A stretch of 64,000 nt of DNA from Amycolatopsis taiwanensis DSM 45107 (GCF_000519205.1 NZ_JAFB01000004.1:1-64000), one strand, 5' to 3'; positions 18,840 to 27,384 are shown, counted from the first letter of the stretch. The notes: generated by a model not told the origin, from the letters alone. Translations and numbers: made by a program.

Positions 18840-18949
18840 CGGGTATCCACGCTACTCGGACCGGCTGAGGGCCTACCGCGGTGTACGTACTCGGAACTGA
18901 CGCTCGCAGCCCGATGCCGTGGCGGCCGATGCCGCGGACCATCGTTGGC

Positions 18950-19333
18950 ATGAGCGACGCACCTACCAGAATCCGCGCCTCCGACGCCGACCGGCAACGG
19001 GTCGCGGCCCACGTCCAGCAGGCGAGTGGCGAGGGTCGCTTGACGCTCGACGAGACCGAGGACCGTCTCGGCGCCGTCTACGCCGCGAAATATCTCGACG
19101 AACTCGACGCCCTGACCGCCGATCTACCGCTGCAACAGCCCGAGCCGAGCCGCTTCCCGACCCCGCTGCACCTGCACGCGGCGATCGTCGGCGTCCTCTC
19201 CGTGCTACTCGTCGTCCGCTGGGTCATCTCCGGTGTGCCGTTCTTCTGGCCCGTCGTACCGATGTTCTGGCTCGGTCTCAGCCTCGCGGTGCACGCTGCC
19301 GTCCGATCACGCCACAATGCTGTGCCATACTGA
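18950..19333 (+). CDS. DUF1707 (SHOCT-like) membrane protein
   Basis: A 127-residue protein with the actinobacterial DUF1707 domain at residues about 6-60 (IRASDADRQRVAAHVQQASGEGRLTLDE...RLGAVYAAKYLDEL) and two hydrophobic helices near residues 75-120. DUF1707 proteins are common in actinobacteria and no molecular role is established. ATG 18950 is chosen because the domain begins immediately; in-frame sequence upstream is not protein-like. It is divergent from uvrD1. Confidence 0.85.
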   Translation: MSDAPTRIRASDADRQRVAAHVQQASGEGRLTLDETEDRLGAVYAAKYLDELDALTADLPLQQPEPSRFPTPLHLHAAIVGVLSVLLVVRWVISGVPFFWPVVPMFWLGLSLAVHAAVRSRHNAVPY

Positions 19334-19365
19334 AGCCGTGCGACACCACGCGTACCGATTTTTTT

Positions 19366-19390
19366 ACGGAAGCCGGACTCCGACTTCCGT
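19366..19390. other. Strong 12-bp hairpin preceded by T7
   Basis: Arms ACGGAAGCCGGA (19366-19377) and TCCGACTTCCGT (19379-19390) with a one-base centre and one mismatch, immediately after a run of seven T on the plus strand. The T-run is on the wrong side for a terminator on either strand. Because it could form a cruciform, it may be an operator or a repeat remnant. Confidence 0.45.
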
Positions 19391-19420
19391 GATCGCGTAG
19401 TGTCAACCGCCATCACCACA

Positions 19421-19450
19421 AGCCCCGGAGTCCACGGACCCGGGGCTTTC
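19421..19450 (+). terminator. Hairpin between DUF1707 and chorismate mutase genes
   Basis: AGCCCCGG (19421-19428) and CCGGGGCT (19440-19447) followed by TTC. It likely ends the DUF1707 transcript before the chorismate mutase gene. Confidence 0.6.
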
Positions 19451-19497
19451 GTCGGCTCGGGGCCCGGTGGGATTTCGGCCCGACCGGAGGTCGCAAG

Positions 19498-19791
19498 ATG
19501 AACTCGCAAACGAACGAACGGCCCTCGTCGGCGGAACCGATCGCCTCGGCCGAGGAGGTCTCCGACCTGCGCAAGGAGATCGACTGGCTCGACTCCGAGA
19601 TCCTGCGGCTCGTCAAGCGCCGGGTCGAGGTGTCGAAACGAATCGGTGCCGCACGGATGGCCGCCGGCGGCACCCGCATCGTCTACAACCGTGAGATGGA
19701 CGTGCTCGCCCGCTACCGCGACCTGGGCCCGGAGGGCCGCCAGCTGGCGATGGCGCTCCTCAACCTGGGTCGCGGCCGGCTCGGTCGCTGA
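19498..19791 (+). CDS. Chorismate mutase (AroQ class)
   Basis: A 97-residue all-helical chorismate mutase converting chorismate to prephenate for Phe/Tyr synthesis. The conserved pattern LRKEIDWLDSEILRLVKRRVEVSKRIG is the first helix with the catalytic Arg and Lys. It lacks the secretion signal of exported forms, so it is cytoplasmic. In mycobacteria the equivalent Rv0948c next to uvrD1 is activated by DAHP synthase. The C-terminal LGRGRLGR is the type of tail needed for that complex. GGAGG lies 7 nt before the ATG. Confidence 0.92.
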   Translation: MNSQTNERPSSAEPIASAEEVSDLRKEIDWLDSEILRLVKRRVEVSKRIGAARMAAGGTRIVYNREMDVLARYRDLGPEGRQLAMALLNLGRGRLGR

Positions 19792-19845
19792 AATTCAGGG
19801 ACTTTCCCCGAGCGCAGGGGCACCGGTTACGGGCACACTGGAGGC

Positions 19846-20151
19846 ATGCTCAATCTCATCGCGGTCGTGATCGCGATAGCCAGTGTGCTCGCCGCGCTCG
19901 GCCATGTCGGATATCTCGCGCTGCTCAACAGTGCGGCTACCAAGCGTGCCGGCGGGGCCCCGATCGCCGAGTACGTCCGCAGCCGGTGGGCCGTCGCCGG
20001 TGGGACCACGGCGGTGGCCCTGCTCGCGTGGCTGCTCACCGCGGGTGGTTCGGCCATGGACGTGCTCTCGATCCTCCTCGCGGTCGGCAGTGGCGCCGTG
20101 TCCACGAAGGCGTTGCGCTCGACCCAGGCCAAGTTCCGCAGCGGCGGTTAG
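19846..20151 (+). CDS. Small membrane protein, unknown
   Basis: A 101-residue protein with an N-terminal hydrophobic helix ([20 protein letters not shown]) and two further hydrophobic stretches, ending in a basic tail. It lies 54 bp after chorismate mutase on the same strand. I recognise no family. Codon use and hydrophobic pattern support a real small membrane protein. Confidence 0.6.
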   Translation: MLNLIAVVIAIASVLAALGHVGYLALLNSAATKRAGGAPIAEYVRSRWAVAGGTTAVALLAWLLTAGGSAMDVLSILLAVGSGAVSTKALRSTQAKFRSGG

Positions 20152-20507
20152 TTCCACCGTCGCCCACTCAACGGACGCGCTCCGCGTGGCTGTCGCTTCC
20201 GTCGCCGAACGACCGCGCGTTCGCCGGCCACGGCGTGGATAGCGTCGGGCGGCGGTAGTGCCGTGGCCGCCACGGTGATCCGTGGCAAGCCGTACCTGCA
20301 CGATCGAGTGCGCTCCGACCGAGTGAACTTGGGCCGTCTCACTTTCCTCGCGCCGCCAGATCCATACCCTTGACGCGTGGAAATTCACGGTGTTTGCTTG
20401 ACGCGCTCGGTGCCTGCTCGCTTGCGCGGCGCGAAACCCCGTCTTTCCCACTGGTTCGACGCCCCCGCTTCGATCTTGGCGAAGCTGGGAGGGGGCGTCA
20501 GGTCGAC
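20152..20507. other. Intergenic region before the membrane protein pair
   Basis: About 355 bp. There is a small hairpin CCGTGG-CCG-CCACGG at 20261-20275 and two TTGACG sequences (near 20370 and 20398) that could be -35 elements for the downstream genes. No convincing -10 partner or small ORF was found. Confidence 0.4.
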
Positions 20508-21617
20508 ATGAACGGCGGGGATAGAACGCCTGACTATTTTCCCACCCATGGTGGCCGCCATCGGCGCGGTGACGGCCGAACCTGGACGCCCGGCGTTCCC
20601 GGCAGGACCTCCGCCGCCCGCCACGCGAGCAGGCCCGCCCCCGTCGACCCCCCGAGCCGGGGCCTGCTGCCGGTCACCCCGGCCGACCAGGACACCGACG
20701 CCGGGTATCCGCCCTCCCGAGGCGAACTGCCCGGGTGCCGCCGGACCAAGGTCACGCTCGCCCCGGTCGAGCGGGTGGAACCCGAAGACGTCACCGTGCA
20801 TCTGGCCCCGCAGGCTTCGGGCCTCGGCACCTTCGATCTCGGCAGCGTGCCGGCGTCGGTGACGCCACCCCGAAGCTGGCGCCGGGCCGCCTGGTTCGCG
20901 ACCGCCTCATCGGGTGGCGTGGTGGTCGCGCTGCTGTTCGCCGGCTCGGCCCTGGTCGGCAAACCGGCCCCGGACCAGGCCGTAACCGGCTGGGTGCCCG
21001 GTCTGGAGGGCGGTGGTCAGTCCGCCCTCGGCGACCGGCAGCAGGCCCCCAGCCCCGGTGACGGGGCGACCGTGCTGGGCACTCAGCTCACCACGAAGAC
21101 CATGGAGCCGCCCGATTCCAGCACGTCCGTCCGGCCGGCGGCCGATGTGCACGACCCGGCGGACGAGGTGGCCCCCGGGGATCCCACGCTCTCGTCCACG
21201 TCGACGGCCACGACAACGGCTACGCCAACGACCGCGGCGCCGGTGCAGCCGGATGCGGTCGTTCCGCCGAGACCACCGGCGAGGCCGGCCCCCTACGACA
21301 CGGACCCGCTCCGGGTCGGACTACCGCAGGGCGCGCCCGCGGTCTTCGCCCAAGACACGCAGAAGTTCTTCGAGACGGTTACCGAGAACCCCGAGGCCGC
21401 GTACGAGATGACGACCGGAGACCTCCAGAGCGAGGGCACCGGAGCGCTTGCCCGCCAGTACGGCGACGTCGCCTACTTCGAGGTCGAGCACGTCCAGGTC
21501 CACCAGTACGAGGGCAAGACGGTCTGCACGATGCGAACGGTGTACAAGGACGGCACGCGGACCACTGAGCAGCGCATGCTCACCTTCTCCCACGGCAAGA
21601 TCGAGAGCGCCACCTGA
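20508..21617 (+). CDS. Single-pass membrane protein with extracellular NTF2-like tail (paralogue A)
   Basis: About 369 residues. A Pro/Arg-rich cytoplasmic N-terminus of about 130 residues is followed by one membrane helix (ATASSGGVVVALLFAGSALVG), a Pro/Thr/Ser-rich linker and a C-terminal domain of about 100 residues (VFAQDTQKFFETVTENPEAAYEM ... DGTRTTEQRMLTFSHGKIESA) with the beta pattern of NTF2-like folds. The next gene (21752) has the same architecture. Both precede a Ser/Thr kinase gene on the same strand, so they may be sensors or substrates in one signalling unit. ATG 20508 is chosen because upstream sequence is not protein-like. Function unknown. Confidence 0.7.
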   Translation: MNGGDRTPDYFPTHGGRHRRGDGRTWTPGVPGRTSAARHASRPAPVDPPSRGLLPVTPADQDTDAGYPPSRGELPGCRRTKVTLAPVERVEPEDVTVHLAPQASGLGTFDLGSVPASVTPPRSWRRAAWFATASSGGVVVALLFAGSALVGKPAPDQAVTGWVPGLEGGGQSALGDRQQAPSPGDGATVLGTQLTTKTMEPPDSSTSVRPAADVHDPADEVAPGDPTLSSTSTATTTATPTTAAPVQPDAVVPPRPPARPAPYDTDPLRVGLPQGAPAVFAQDTQKFFETVTENPEAAYEMTTGDLQSEGTGALARQYGDVAYFEVEHVQVHQYEGKTVCTMRTVYKDGTRTTEQRMLTFSHGKIESAT

Positions 21618-21751
21618 GCGGTCCGGCCGGGTGGGAAGTGAACACCGTTCGTCGTCCAGTGACGGCACTCCACCGACTGAGACTGGCCGGTAACGATCCG
21701 GCACGGTTGGCTGATAGACGTGCCAAACACCCCGACCACGGAACAGAGGCC

Positions 21752-22597
21752 ATGAGAGTGGTGCCCGAGGGCCGACCGAACCGGCAGTTGCCGGACGAGT
21801 TCGGCGTCGATGATCTCCCGATCCAGGAGACGTTCGGCGTGGAGTTGCTGGGGCGCAGATCCCTCACCGAAACCGCGCGCGAGCCGCGCACCTTCCTGCC
21901 TCCGCCCCGGGTTCGCCCGCGACGGCACATCTCGCCGCCGCGCGAGCCGGAAAGCCGGTTTTCGAAGGTGGCCAAGCTGGCCGGGCTCACCACGGCCAGC
22001 ACTTTGCTCGTGGGCGCGGTCGTCGCATCCTCGATGGTCACCCGGGCGCGAACCGAGCAGACCGGGCGCTCGACGCCGGCCCCGCCCGCGATCACCGGGG
22101 CGGCCGCTCTCGGTGGCTTCGCGATGCAGGACTCGGTCAAGCCCGGCCGCGACAGGCACTCGTCCCCGGCCACGACACACACGCAGAAGCCGGCTACGTC
22201 GGAACAACCGTCCCCGACCGGGCTCGCGTGGTCCGCCACGGGGACGTCGGAGGCCCCGCCCGCCTCGCCCGCCCCGTCGACGACCAAGGCACCGGTCGAC
22301 GACAAGCTCACCACGGTGAACCAGTTCTACCAGCTCATGGGCTCCCAGCGGCCACAGGACGCACTGGCCATGCTCGCCCCGGCCCTGGCCGGTGACCAGC
22401 CGGGCGATCTCGTGCGGGCGTGGAGCTCGATGAGCCAGGTCGAGGCGAAGGACGTCCACGTGCAGCCGGACGGTTCGGTGCTCGCCGTGGTCGACATGGT
22501 CAGGCGGGACGGCACGCACCTGCGGGTCACCCAGGTGCTGGAGCTGACCGGCGGACTCATCGAGCAGGCGGTCCTGCTCTCCGCCGAACAACTGTAG
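21752..22597 (+). CDS. Single-pass membrane protein with extracellular NTF2-like tail (paralogue B)
   Basis: About 281 residues: cytoplasmic N-terminus (IQETFGVELLGRRSLTE), one membrane helix (AGLTTASTLLVGAVVASSMV), a Pro/Ser/Thr-rich linker and a C-terminal domain (NQFYQLMGSQRPQDALAML ... VVDMVRRDGTHLRVTQVLELTGGLIEQAVLL). It resembles the preceding gene in order of parts and in the terminal domain pattern, so the two look like a tandem duplication. ATG 21752 has GAGG 5 nt upstream. No enzyme motif is present. Confidence 0.7.
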   Translation: MRVVPEGRPNRQLPDEFGVDDLPIQETFGVELLGRRSLTETAREPRTFLPPPRVRPRRHISPPREPESRFSKVAKLAGLTTASTLLVGAVVASSMVTRARTEQTGRSTPAPPAITGAAALGGFAMQDSVKPGRDRHSSPATTHTQKPATSEQPSPTGLAWSATGTSEAPPASPAPSTTKAPVDDKLTTVNQFYQLMGSQRPQDALAMLAPALAGDQPGDLVRAWSSMSQVEAKDVHVQPDGSVLAVVDMVRRDGTHLRVTQVLELTGGLIEQAVLLSAEQL

Positions 22598-22779
22598 CCC
22601 CATACCAGGCCACCCCGGTGCGCACCAGAGCGTGCCAAGTGAATGTGCACAGAGTGAGCATCCTAGCCTTGTCCGAGCTGGTCTCGGTTGAGCTGGCCCC
22701 ACGGACCGCGATATGTGGCCTACGCTCCAGGCGTGCGGCGTGCTGTCGTGCCCTGTAGGCAGCCGGAGAAGGAGGTCGC

Positions 22780-22851
22780 GTGAGTAGCCTTGTGTCAAGT
22801 CACGGCAATCAAGGTGACCACGGCGCCGCACTCGCGGAGGAGCAAGCGTGA
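22780..22851 (+). CDS. 23-residue leader peptide coupled to the Ser/Thr kinase
   Basis: A GTG start at 22780 is preceded by the very strong GGAGAAGGAGG site. It opens a 23-codon frame (begins MSSLVSSHGN, ends AALAEEQA) whose TGA overlaps the kinase GTG as GTGA. The kinase has its own GGAGG at 22836-22840 inside this ORF. The arrangement is that of translational coupling. The peptide is hydrophilic with no recognisable motif and may act only by being translated. Confidence 0.55.
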   Translation: MSSLVSSHGNQGDHGAALAEEQA

Positions 22852-24320
22852 GCGACGAGGGTCGCCTGGTCGCCGGCCGCTACCGGGTCGTGCGGCGGAT
22901 CGGCAGTGGCGCCATGGGGGCGGTCTGGCAGGCGTATGACGAAGTGCTCGCGCGCACGGTAGCGATCAAGCAGCTGCTGCTGCAGCCCGGACTCGATCAG
23001 CACGAAGCCGAGGACGCGAAGCAGCGCACGATGCGGGAGGGCCGGATCGCCGCCCGGCTGCACCACCCGAACGCGATCACCGTCTTCGATGTCGTCACCG
23101 ACGACAACGGGCACCCTTGTCTGGTCATGGAGTACCTCCAGTCGACGAGCCTGGCCGAGGTGCTCCGCGACCAGAAAACCCTGCCGCCGATGGACGTGGC
23201 CCGGATCGGCGCGCAGATCGCCGCTGCGCTGAAAGAGGCGCACGCGGTCGGCATCGTGCACCGCGACATCAAGCCGGGCAACATCCTGCTCGCCGACAAC
23301 GGGCTGGTGAAGATCACCGACTTCGGCATCTCGCGGGCCAAGGACGACGTCACGGTCACCAAGACCGGGATGATCGCGGGCACCCCGGCGTACCTCGCGC
23401 CCGAGGTCGCCATTGGCAGCGATCCAGGTCCAGAGTCCGACATCTTCTCACTGGGCTCCACGTTGTACGCGGCCTGCGAAGGCCAGCCGCCGTTCGGGTT
23501 GAGCGAGAACACGCTCGGCCTGCTGCATGCGGTCGCGGCCGGGCAGATCAATCCGCCCCGGCAGTCCGGCCCCATGGCGAGCGTGCTCGCCGTGTTGCTG
23601 CACCCCGACGTCGAGCACCGCCCGACCGCGGCCGAGACGGAGGAACTGCTCAGCGCGGTGGCGCGCGGTGAGACCCCGCTCGGCGGTACCGCCGGCGACC
23701 CGACCCAGTTGGCCAGTGCGGCCGGGCTGCTCGGCGGCCCGGGGGCCACCATGGCGTTGCCGTCCGACGCCGTGGCGCCCGGCGGCACCCCGTCGGATGG
23801 CTTCTACGACGACTACGACTATGACGACGGGTACGGTCGCACGACGGCCTATCCGGCCAACGACTACGACCAGACCAGGCGAGCGCCGGTCGCGGGTGGA
23901 CATGACGGGTACCCGCCCGACGGTGAGCCCGGCCAGAACGAGCGAAAGAGCGGCAAGTGGAAGGCGGCCGCGATCGCCGGTGGCGCGGCCGCCGTACTGG
24001 TTGGCCTGGTGGTCTGGCTGTTCAGTGGTCCGGGCAAGGTCGACAACAACAGCAACAACAACACGAACACGCCCCCGCCGCCGGCCACGTCGAGCAGCAT
24101 GGTGCAGACCACTGAAACCGCGACCGAAACGGTCACCGCTTCCAGCAGCCAGTCTCCCAGCGCGAACACCAAGTCTTCGAAACGCAGTACGAACACGCAA
24201 CCGTCGAACAGCGACGAGACTTCGAACACCTCGAGTTCCAAGCACTCATCCTCCTCGTCCGCCCCATCGAGCCCGCCCAAGACCCCGACCGGGACTTCGA
24301 CCAGCCCAGCCGGTGATTAG
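22848..24320 (+). CDS. Membrane Ser/Thr protein kinase
   Basis: A 490-residue Hanks-type kinase. Domain residues about 10-270: glycine loop RRIGSGAMGAVW, catalytic Lys41 (VAIK), HRD with Asp140 (IVHRDIKPGN), DFG with Asp158, and an activation loop with Thr sites (VTVTKTGMIAGTPAYLAPE). An Asp/Tyr-rich juxtamembrane region (YDDYDYDDGYG) precedes one helix (AAAIAGGAAAVLVGLVVWLF) and a Ser/Thr-rich extracellular tail with no PASTA repeats. All catalytic residues are present, so it should be active. It is followed 47 bp later by a pseudokinase gene and preceded by the coupled leader ORF. Confidence 0.95.
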   Translation: MSDEGRLVAGRYRVVRRIGSGAMGAVWQAYDEVLARTVAIKQLLLQPGLDQHEAEDAKQRTMREGRIAARLHHPNAITVFDVVTDDNGHPCLVMEYLQSTSLAEVLRDQKTLPPMDVARIGAQIAAALKEAHAVGIVHRDIKPGNILLADNGLVKITDFGISRAKDDVTVTKTGMIAGTPAYLAPEVAIGSDPGPESDIFSLGSTLYAACEGQPPFGLSENTLGLLHAVAAGQINPPRQSGPMASVLAVLLHPDVEHRPTAAETEELLSAVARGETPLGGTAGDPTQLASAAGLLGGPGATMALPSDAVAPGGTPSDGFYDDYDYDDGYGRTTAYPANDYDQTRRAPVAGGHDGYPPDGEPGQNERKSGKWKAAAIAGGAAAVLVGLVVWLFSGPGKVDNNSNNNTNTPPPPATSSSMVQTTETATETVTASSSQSPSANTKSSKRSTNTQPSNSDETSNTSSSKHSSSSSAPSSPPKTPTGTSTSPAGD

Positions 24321-24367
24321 TAGGGTGGAGGGCGAAAGTCTGATCGTTCTGGCGTCGAAAGGGTTCC

Positions 24368-25300
24368 GTGGGTACTGAGGGCTCGCTCGTCGGCGGTCGG
24401 TACCGGCTCGACCAGCCGATCGGCCGCGGCCGTGCTGGGATCGTGTGGCTTGCCTACGACACGCAGTTGAACCGAACTGTTGCGGCAAAGCGGATGTACG
24501 TGCAGCCGGGTGTGCCTCAGGCCGTCGACACCGCCGTGCAGGAAGGCCGGGCCGCGACTCGCGTACAGCACAACTGCGCGATCACGGTGTACGACGTGGT
24601 GGTCGACGGATCCGAGCCGTGGCTGGTGATGGAGTACGTCCCGTCGCGCAACATGGCGGATTTCCTTGCCGAACACGGCATTCTGACTCCCGAACAGACG
24701 GCCTTCCTCGGCATCCAGCTCGCGTCCGCGCTCACCGCGGCGCATCGGGTGGGCCTCCTGCACCGCAGCCTGGAACCGGGCAATGTGCTGCTCGCCGACG
24801 ACGGCGGGGTGAAGGTCACCGACATCGGCATCTGGGGCGCCGGCCCCAACTCGTCGTTCCAGGCGCCAGAACTGTCCAAGGGACAGCCGGCCGAACCCGC
24901 AACGGACGCGTTCTCGCTGGGCGCCACGCTTTACGTGGCGGTCGAAGGCGTGCCGCCGATCGGCGAGGACGGGACGGTGCGACAGCCGCAACGGGCCGGG
25001 CAGCTGACCGGTGCGCTGATGAAGCTGCTGCGCGAAGACCCGATCATGCGGCCCACGCTGGCCGACAGCATCACGGCCTTCCAGGCCATCACGCAAGGAC
25101 GTCAGACGGCGTTCATTCCGCCGACCGCACCGGTCATGCCAACGGTGCCGGTCATGCCGCCCAGCCAGCCGATGGTCGCGCCCAGGCCGCCGGTGGTCAC
25201 GATTTCACCGTCCAAGGTGCGCGCGGTGATCCTCACCGTGATGGCGGTGCTGTGCGCGGCCGCGATCGGAATCGGCATCACGCAACTGCTGTTCCTCTGA
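24368..25300 (+). CDS. Membrane pseudokinase (Ser/Thr kinase homologue)
   Basis: A 310-residue kinase-fold protein homologous to its upstream neighbour. It keeps the glycine loop, Lys41 (VAAK), Glu of helix C and the metal Asp152, but HRD is HRS (Ser134 replaces the catalytic Asp) and the following Lys is Glu136. DFG is DIG, and the activation loop is shortened to about ten residues before APE. It should bind nucleotide poorly or not at all and cannot phosphorylate by the normal mechanism. A Pro/Met/Val linker leads to one C-terminal helix (VILTVMAVLCAAAIGIGITQ) with almost no extracellular part. It probably works with the active kinase as an allosteric partner or scaffold. Confidence 0.9.
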   Translation: MGTEGSLVGGRYRLDQPIGRGRAGIVWLAYDTQLNRTVAAKRMYVQPGVPQAVDTAVQEGRAATRVQHNCAITVYDVVVDGSEPWLVMEYVPSRNMADFLAEHGILTPEQTAFLGIQLASALTAAHRVGLLHRSLEPGNVLLADDGGVKVTDIGIWGAGPNSSFQAPELSKGQPAEPATDAFSLGATLYVAVEGVPPIGEDGTVRQPQRAGQLTGALMKLLREDPIMRPTLADSITAFQAITQGRQTAFIPPTAPVMPTVPVMPPSQPMVAPRPPVVTISPSKVRAVILTVMAVLCAAAIGIGITQLLFL

Positions 25301-25328
25301 GCGGCCGGGCCCTACGGCTGGCCCTCCC

Positions 25329-25391
25329 GAAGCCGGAACTCGGATGCCTGAAGCCGGAACTCGGATGCCTGGACCGGGGACACGCCGGCCG
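25329..25391. repeat. Three tandem 21-bp units abutting a stop codon
   Basis: Two identical 21-bp units (25329-25349, 25350-25370) with core GCCGGAACTCGGATGCCT, and a diverged third (25371-25391). The array ends exactly at the base before the response regulator's stop codon. It shares the GGAACTCGG...GCCTG core with the array at 59131-59235. Confidence 0.75.
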
Positions 25392-26051
25392 TCAGACGAG
25401 CCGGCGGTCGGAGGCCCAACGGGAAAGCTCATAGCGGTTGGACAGCTGGGTCTTCCGCAACACGCTCGACACGTGGGTCTCGACCGTCTTCACCGAAATG
25501 AACAGCTCCGACGCGATCTCCTTGTACGCGTAGCCCCGCGCGAGCAGGCGCAGCACGTCCCGCTCGCGCGGGGTGAGCAGGTCCAGTTCGGGGTCGCTGA
25601 TCGGCGCCGACCCCGGGCGGTCGGCGAAGGCGTCCAGCACGAACCCGGCCAGCCTCGGTGAGAACACCGCATCCCCGTCGGCCACCCGGGAAACGGCCCG
25701 GACCAGTTCCTTGGAGGAGATCGTCTTGGTGACGTAGCCGCGGGCACCGGCGCGAATGACCGCGATCACGTCCTCGGCCGCGTCGGACACCGAAAGCGCC
25801 AGGAACACCACGTCCGGCAGCTCCGTCCGGACCCGCCGCAACACCTCGGCGCCACCGCCGTCGGGCATGTGCACGTCCAGCAGCACCACCTGCGGTTTCA
25901 CGCGGAGAATCCCGGCGACCGCTTCGGCCACCGAGCCCGCCTCGCCGACCACGCGCACCTCGTCGGTGATGGAATCCAGTTCCGTGCGCACACCGGCGCG
26001 GAACAGTGCATGGTCGTCGACCAGGAAGACGGTCACGGGGCTGTCAGTCAC
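25392..26051 (-). CDS. LuxR/NarL-type response regulator
   Basis: A 219-residue regulator. The receiver has Asp12/13 and phosphoacceptor Asp59 (VVLLDVHMPDGG), the switch Ser in LALSVSD and Lys in GYVTKTIS. The C-terminal LuxR helix-turn-helix is LTPRERDVLRLLARGYAYKEIASELFISVKTVETHVSSVL. Its GTG start overlaps the kinase stop as GTGA, so the pair is translationally coupled. The likely target is the divergent promoter region at 27350-27465. Confidence 0.93.
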   Translation of the reverse strand: MTDSPVTVFLVDDHALFRAGVRTELDSITDEVRVVGEAGSVAEAVAGILRVKPQVVLLDVHMPDGGGAEVLRRVRTELPDVVFLALSVSDAAEDVIAVIRAGARGYVTKTISSKELVRAVSRVADGDAVFSPRLAGFVLDAFADRPGSAPISDPELDLLTPRERDVLRLLARGYAYKEIASELFISVKTVETHVSSVLRKTQLSNRYELSRWASDRRLV

Positions 26052-27349
26052 GAGGATCCCTTCTTCGCCACCGGCATCTCAAGCTGTACCTCGGTGCCCT
26101 CGCCGGGCGCGGTACGCAGCCGGACGGTGCCGCCATTGCGTTCCATCCTGCCGCGGATCGAATCGGCGAGCCCGTGGCGGTGTTGCGGCACTGTCTCCGG
26201 ATCGAAGCCCTTGCCCCGGTCACGCACGAACACCGTAACCGATGTCGGTTCCACCTCGGCGTACACGCTTACTTCTTCGACGCCCGCGTGCTTGGCCGCG
26301 TTCACAATCGCTTCCCGGGCGGCCTGAACCAGCGCGGTCAGCGGCTCGTCGAGCTCCGCATCGCCGACGACGACCTGCGACACCGAGATCGCGAAGGAGT
26401 CCTCCACTTCGCCACAGGCCGCGGCCAGCGCCACGGAAAGCTGGCCGCTGGCGACTTTCTGGCGCTCGCCGTAACCGGACGGCCCGTACAGCCAGCCACG
26501 CAGTTCGCGCTCCTGGCCGCGCGCCAGCCGCGCGACCTCCTTCGGCGCCTCGGCCTGTTTCTGGATCAGCGCTAGGGTCTGCAACACCGAATCGTGCAGG
26601 TGGGCCGCGATCTCCGCGCGCTCCTCGGTGCGGATGCGAGCGCGGCGTTCCTCACCGAGATCGCGCACCATGCGCACCCAGAACGGGATGGTCAGTACCG
26701 CGACTCCGACCAGCGTGGCCAGCACGGCGATCAGCGCGAACTTGATCTGGTCGAAGCTCCCGCTGCGCACCACCACCACGCCGATGCCGGTCACCACCAG
26801 CGCGGCACCGGCCAGCACCCGCACCATGGCGGACCAGCCGCCACCCCCGACGACGACTCCCGCGACACCGGATCGCGCCCCGTCCCGCCATCGCCGGCGC
26901 TGGGACTCGTCGGCCTCCCGCCAGACCACCGCGGCGCCGACCAGGGCGACCGCCACCGGAACGGCCACCCAGCCGCTGATCGCGCCGCTGAGCATGCTGC
27001 TGCCGACGGAAAGGCCGATGCCGAGGAGGACCAGCGCAAGCGCTTGCTGTCGTTCCTTGGTGGAGGCCGGTTCGGTGGCCTCCTCGTTGGCTTGCTGCGG
27101 GACGAAAACCCACAACAGGCCGTACGCGACCATGCCCGCGCCACCGAAGGCCGCGAGCACGGCGAAGGCCGCACGCACCCACAGCACCCGGACGCCGAGA
27201 TGGTCGGCGAGCCCGCCGGACACCCCGGCGACCGCGCGGCCGGAGCGGCGGCGGTACAGCTTCGGCGACTCGTCAAGCTCGGCCGGCGAGCGCGTGGCGG
27301 TGGCCGGCGTCACGGCCGGTTCCCGAACCTGTTCCTGCACGGTGTCCAT
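26048..27349 (-). CDS. Sensor histidine kinase with N-terminal PspC domain
   Basis: About 433 residues. An N-terminal PspC domain (KLYRRRSGRAVAGVSGGLADHLGVRVLWVRAAFAV) carries membrane helices, with further helices to about residue 200. The HisKA_3 phosphoacceptor is in ERAEIAAHLHDSVLQTLALIQ and the ATPase domain has DRGKGFDPETV. PspC-domain kinases with LuxR partners are linked to envelope stress. ATG 27349 (MDTVQEQV) is chosen because longer forms run into the divergent control region. It pairs with the downstream regulator and lies divergent to a PspC membrane protein. Confidence 0.92.
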   Translation of the reverse strand: MDTVQEQVREPAVTPATATRSPAELDESPKLYRRRSGRAVAGVSGGLADHLGVRVLWVRAAFAVLAAFGGAGMVAYGLLWVFVPQQANEEATEPASTKERQQALALVLLGIGLSVGSSMLSGAISGWVAVPVAVALVGAAVVWREADESQRRRWRDGARSGVAGVVVGGGGWSAMVRVLAGAALVVTGIGVVVVRSGSFDQIKFALIAVLATLVGVAVLTIPFWVRMVRDLGEERRARIRTEERAEIAAHLHDSVLQTLALIQKQAEAPKEVARLARGQERELRGWLYGPSGYGERQKVASGQLSVALAAACGEVEDSFAISVSQVVVGDAELDEPLTALVQAAREAIVNAAKHAGVEEVSVYAEVEPTSVTVFVRDRGKGFDPETVPQHRHGLADSIRGRMERNGGTVRLRTAPGEGTEVQLEMPVAKKGSS

Positions 27350-27384
27350 GGTTCTGACATGGTCACATGCCCGCAAGCAAGGAC

